From assembly GCF_007003975.1 (NCBI RefSeq), contig NZ_VFTC01000011.1:113979-177978 (forward strand): a stretch of DNA of 64,000 bases, written 5' to 3'. The DNA comes from Mesorhizobium sp. WSM4306 (lineage in GTDB: Bacteria; Pseudomonadota; Alphaproteobacteria; Rhizobiales; Rhizobiaceae). This document shows positions 62,783-64,000 of this stretch, piece after piece (the stretch's first letter is position 1; each line of letters opens with the position of its first letter). A program made the translations under genes and the position numbers. Below the pieces are notes generated by a model that did no database searches, was not told the origin of the DNA, and saw nothing but the letters and a program-made list of their open reading frames with translations.

Positions 62783-63927
62783 TGAGCAAAAGCGCATCGC
62801 GCGGGATCGCCGGCACCGTTGACGTCGTCGTCATGGGTGCCGGTCACTCAGGCCTGGCGATAAGCTATCTGCTGGGGCAGCACTCGCTCAGACATGTGGT
62901 TCTCGAGCGAGGCGAGGTCGCGAATAGCTGGCGCACGGAACGCTGGGACTCGCTGCGCTTGCTCACGCCCAACTGGATGGCGCGGCTCCCCGACTACCCA
63001 TACCAGGGCGACGACCCGGACGGCTACATGAGCGCCGGGCAGATCGCCGATTTCATTTCCGATTACGCCACATACACATCAGCACCGGTTCTAACGCGCA
63101 CCGCAGTCAACAGAGTTGCGCAGAGCAGCCACGGCTTTCGGGTGGAAACCCAAAATGGGGACTGGCTGTGCCGAGCCGTGGTGCTCGCCACTGGCGGCTT
63201 TAACAAGCCGGTCATACCGCGATTGGCCGATGCCATGCCAGCCGCCATCGAACAGCTCTCGGCTCACTCCTACCGCAATCCCGGGCAGCTTGTCCCTGGC
63301 GGGGTGCTGGTGGTCGGGGCATCGGCGACAGGTCTGCAATTGGCGCAAGAGATCCAGCTTAGCGGCCGGCCTGTCACGCTCGCGGTGGGCGAACACGTCC
63401 GGCTGCCGCGCGTCTATCGAGGTCGCGATATTCAATGGTGGATGCTTGCAACGGGCGTGCTTGACCAACGTATCGAAGAGGCAGACGACCCCGACCGCGC
63501 TCGAAGAGTACCGTCGCCGCAGCTTGTCGGCGGATCAGACCGGACCACGCTCGACCTCAATGTCCTGAAGGGGCAAGGCGTTAAAATCGTCGGACGCCTG
63601 ATGGGCATTCGCGACGCAACAGCCCAGTTTTCCGGAACGCTTCGCAACGTCTGCGCGCTGGCTGACCTGAAAATGAACCGGCTGCTCACATGGATCGACC
63701 AATGGGCAGAAGCGAACAAGCCATCCGGCATCGGTCCTATCGAGCGCTTTGCCCCCACTGCAATCGACGCGGCGCCCCAACTGAAGCTTAAACTCGGCGA
63801 AGACGTTCGCACGGTGCTGTGGGCCACCGGTTTTCGGCCGGACTTCTCCTGGCTGGACTTGCCGATCTTCGATCGCAAGGGCGATCTGAAGCACGATCGA
63901 GGCGTTGCTGACGTTCCCGGGATCTAA
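62782..63927 (+). CDS. Flavin monooxygenase-like (CzcO) protein, truncated at the C-terminus
   Basis: This 381-residue FAD/NADPH protein is of the flavin-containing monooxygenase type. The first dinucleotide loop is VVVMGAGHSGLAISYLLG, with WRTERWDSLRLLTPNWMARLP typical of the CzcO branch, and a second one is VLVVGASATGLQLAQEI. The frame ends at ADVPGI followed by TAA. In relatives this point is usually PG(L/I)Y and about 40 residues follow, forming the last FAD-binding strand, so the protein appears cut short. It is translationally coupled to the OsmC gene. Confidence 0.82.
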   Translation: MSKSASRGIAGTVDVVVMGAGHSGLAISYLLGQHSLRHVVLERGEVANSWRTERWDSLRLLTPNWMARLPDYPYQGDDPDGYMSAGQIADFISDYATYTSAPVLTRTAVNRVAQSSHGFRVETQNGDWLCRAVVLATGGFNKPVIPRLADAMPAAIEQLSAHSYRNPGQLVPGGVLVVGASATGLQLAQEIQLSGRPVTLAVGEHVRLPRVYRGRDIQWWMLATGVLDQRIEEADDPDRARRVPSPQLVGGSDRTTLDLNVLKGQGVKIVGRLMGIRDATAQFSGTLRNVCALADLKMNRLLTWIDQWAEANKPSGIGPIERFAPTAIDAAPQLKLKLGEDVRTVLWATGFRPDFSWLDLPIFDRKGDLKHDRGVADVPGI

Positions 63928-64000
63928 AGCCTGTCGCCTTTTAAAGGATTCAGGATTCCCCTTGGTTTGAGTTCGTGATTCATTGCGGTTGAAAGGAGAC

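Overview
The window looks like a chromosome segment of a Mesorhizobium-type alphaproteobacterium (Rhizobiales). It is GC-rich, most start codons have good Shine-Dalgarno (SD) sites, and operons are closely packed with ATGA overlaps. Supporting signs are three small exported proteins of the DUF680 type (a family I associate with Mesorhizobium), an aglREFGAK-type alpha-glucoside operon and many rhizobial intergenic palindromes. I see no transposase, integrase, CRISPR array, rRNA or tRNA. It reads as ordinary chromosome rich in sugar and quaternary-amine catabolism.

Layout. 1-6381: amino-sugar salvage. A sugar-binding protein and murQ diverge from kinase-nagQ-SIS deaminase-nagA, and the shared promoter carries two copies of TGGTATT-N4-TGGTATT. 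6391-13197: an L-2-hydroxyglutarate-oxidase-like flavoprotein, an SbmA/BacA-like ABC exporter, malonyl-CoA synthetase, a FadR-type regulator and rpe. 13339-22246: a group of three exported proteins of unknown function, two ending in repeated C-x10-C loops; a RibD-like reductase sits between them. 22373-31294: a trimethylammonium (gamma-butyrobetaine/carnitine) catabolic operon with CaiD-like hydratase, acyl-CoA synthetase, acyl-CoA dehydrogenase, carnitine dehydrogenase, HD protein, BKACE cleavage enzyme and a divergent CdhR-like regulator. 31355-37934: SDR, xylA, NTF2-like, xylB and TTC38-like genes, with a vestigial second xylA 3' end and a broken GNAT start. 38162-40947: an autotransporter broken by a one-base deletion. 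40999-47934: LysE exporter, L,D-transpeptidase, PPi-type phosphofructokinase, metallo-hydrolase, Deg protease, and a molybdopterin oxidoreductase with its flavin reductase. 47949-50690: gbcAB glycine-betaine demethylase behind a cobalamin riboswitch. 51198-52031: three DUF680-like genes. 52227-60201: agl operon. 60322-63927: oxidoreductases, an OsmC protein and a DUF1127-like miniprotein.

How the genes connect. Carnitine degradation by the 22-31 kb cluster should give glycine betaine, the substrate of gbcAB at 48-50 kb. The most striking item is the cobalamin riboswitch ahead of gbcA, which suggests that oxygen-dependent betaine demethylation is tuned to vitamin B12 supply. The least understood segment is the 13-22 kb exported-protein group, where two genes appear to have their SD site inside a hairpin.
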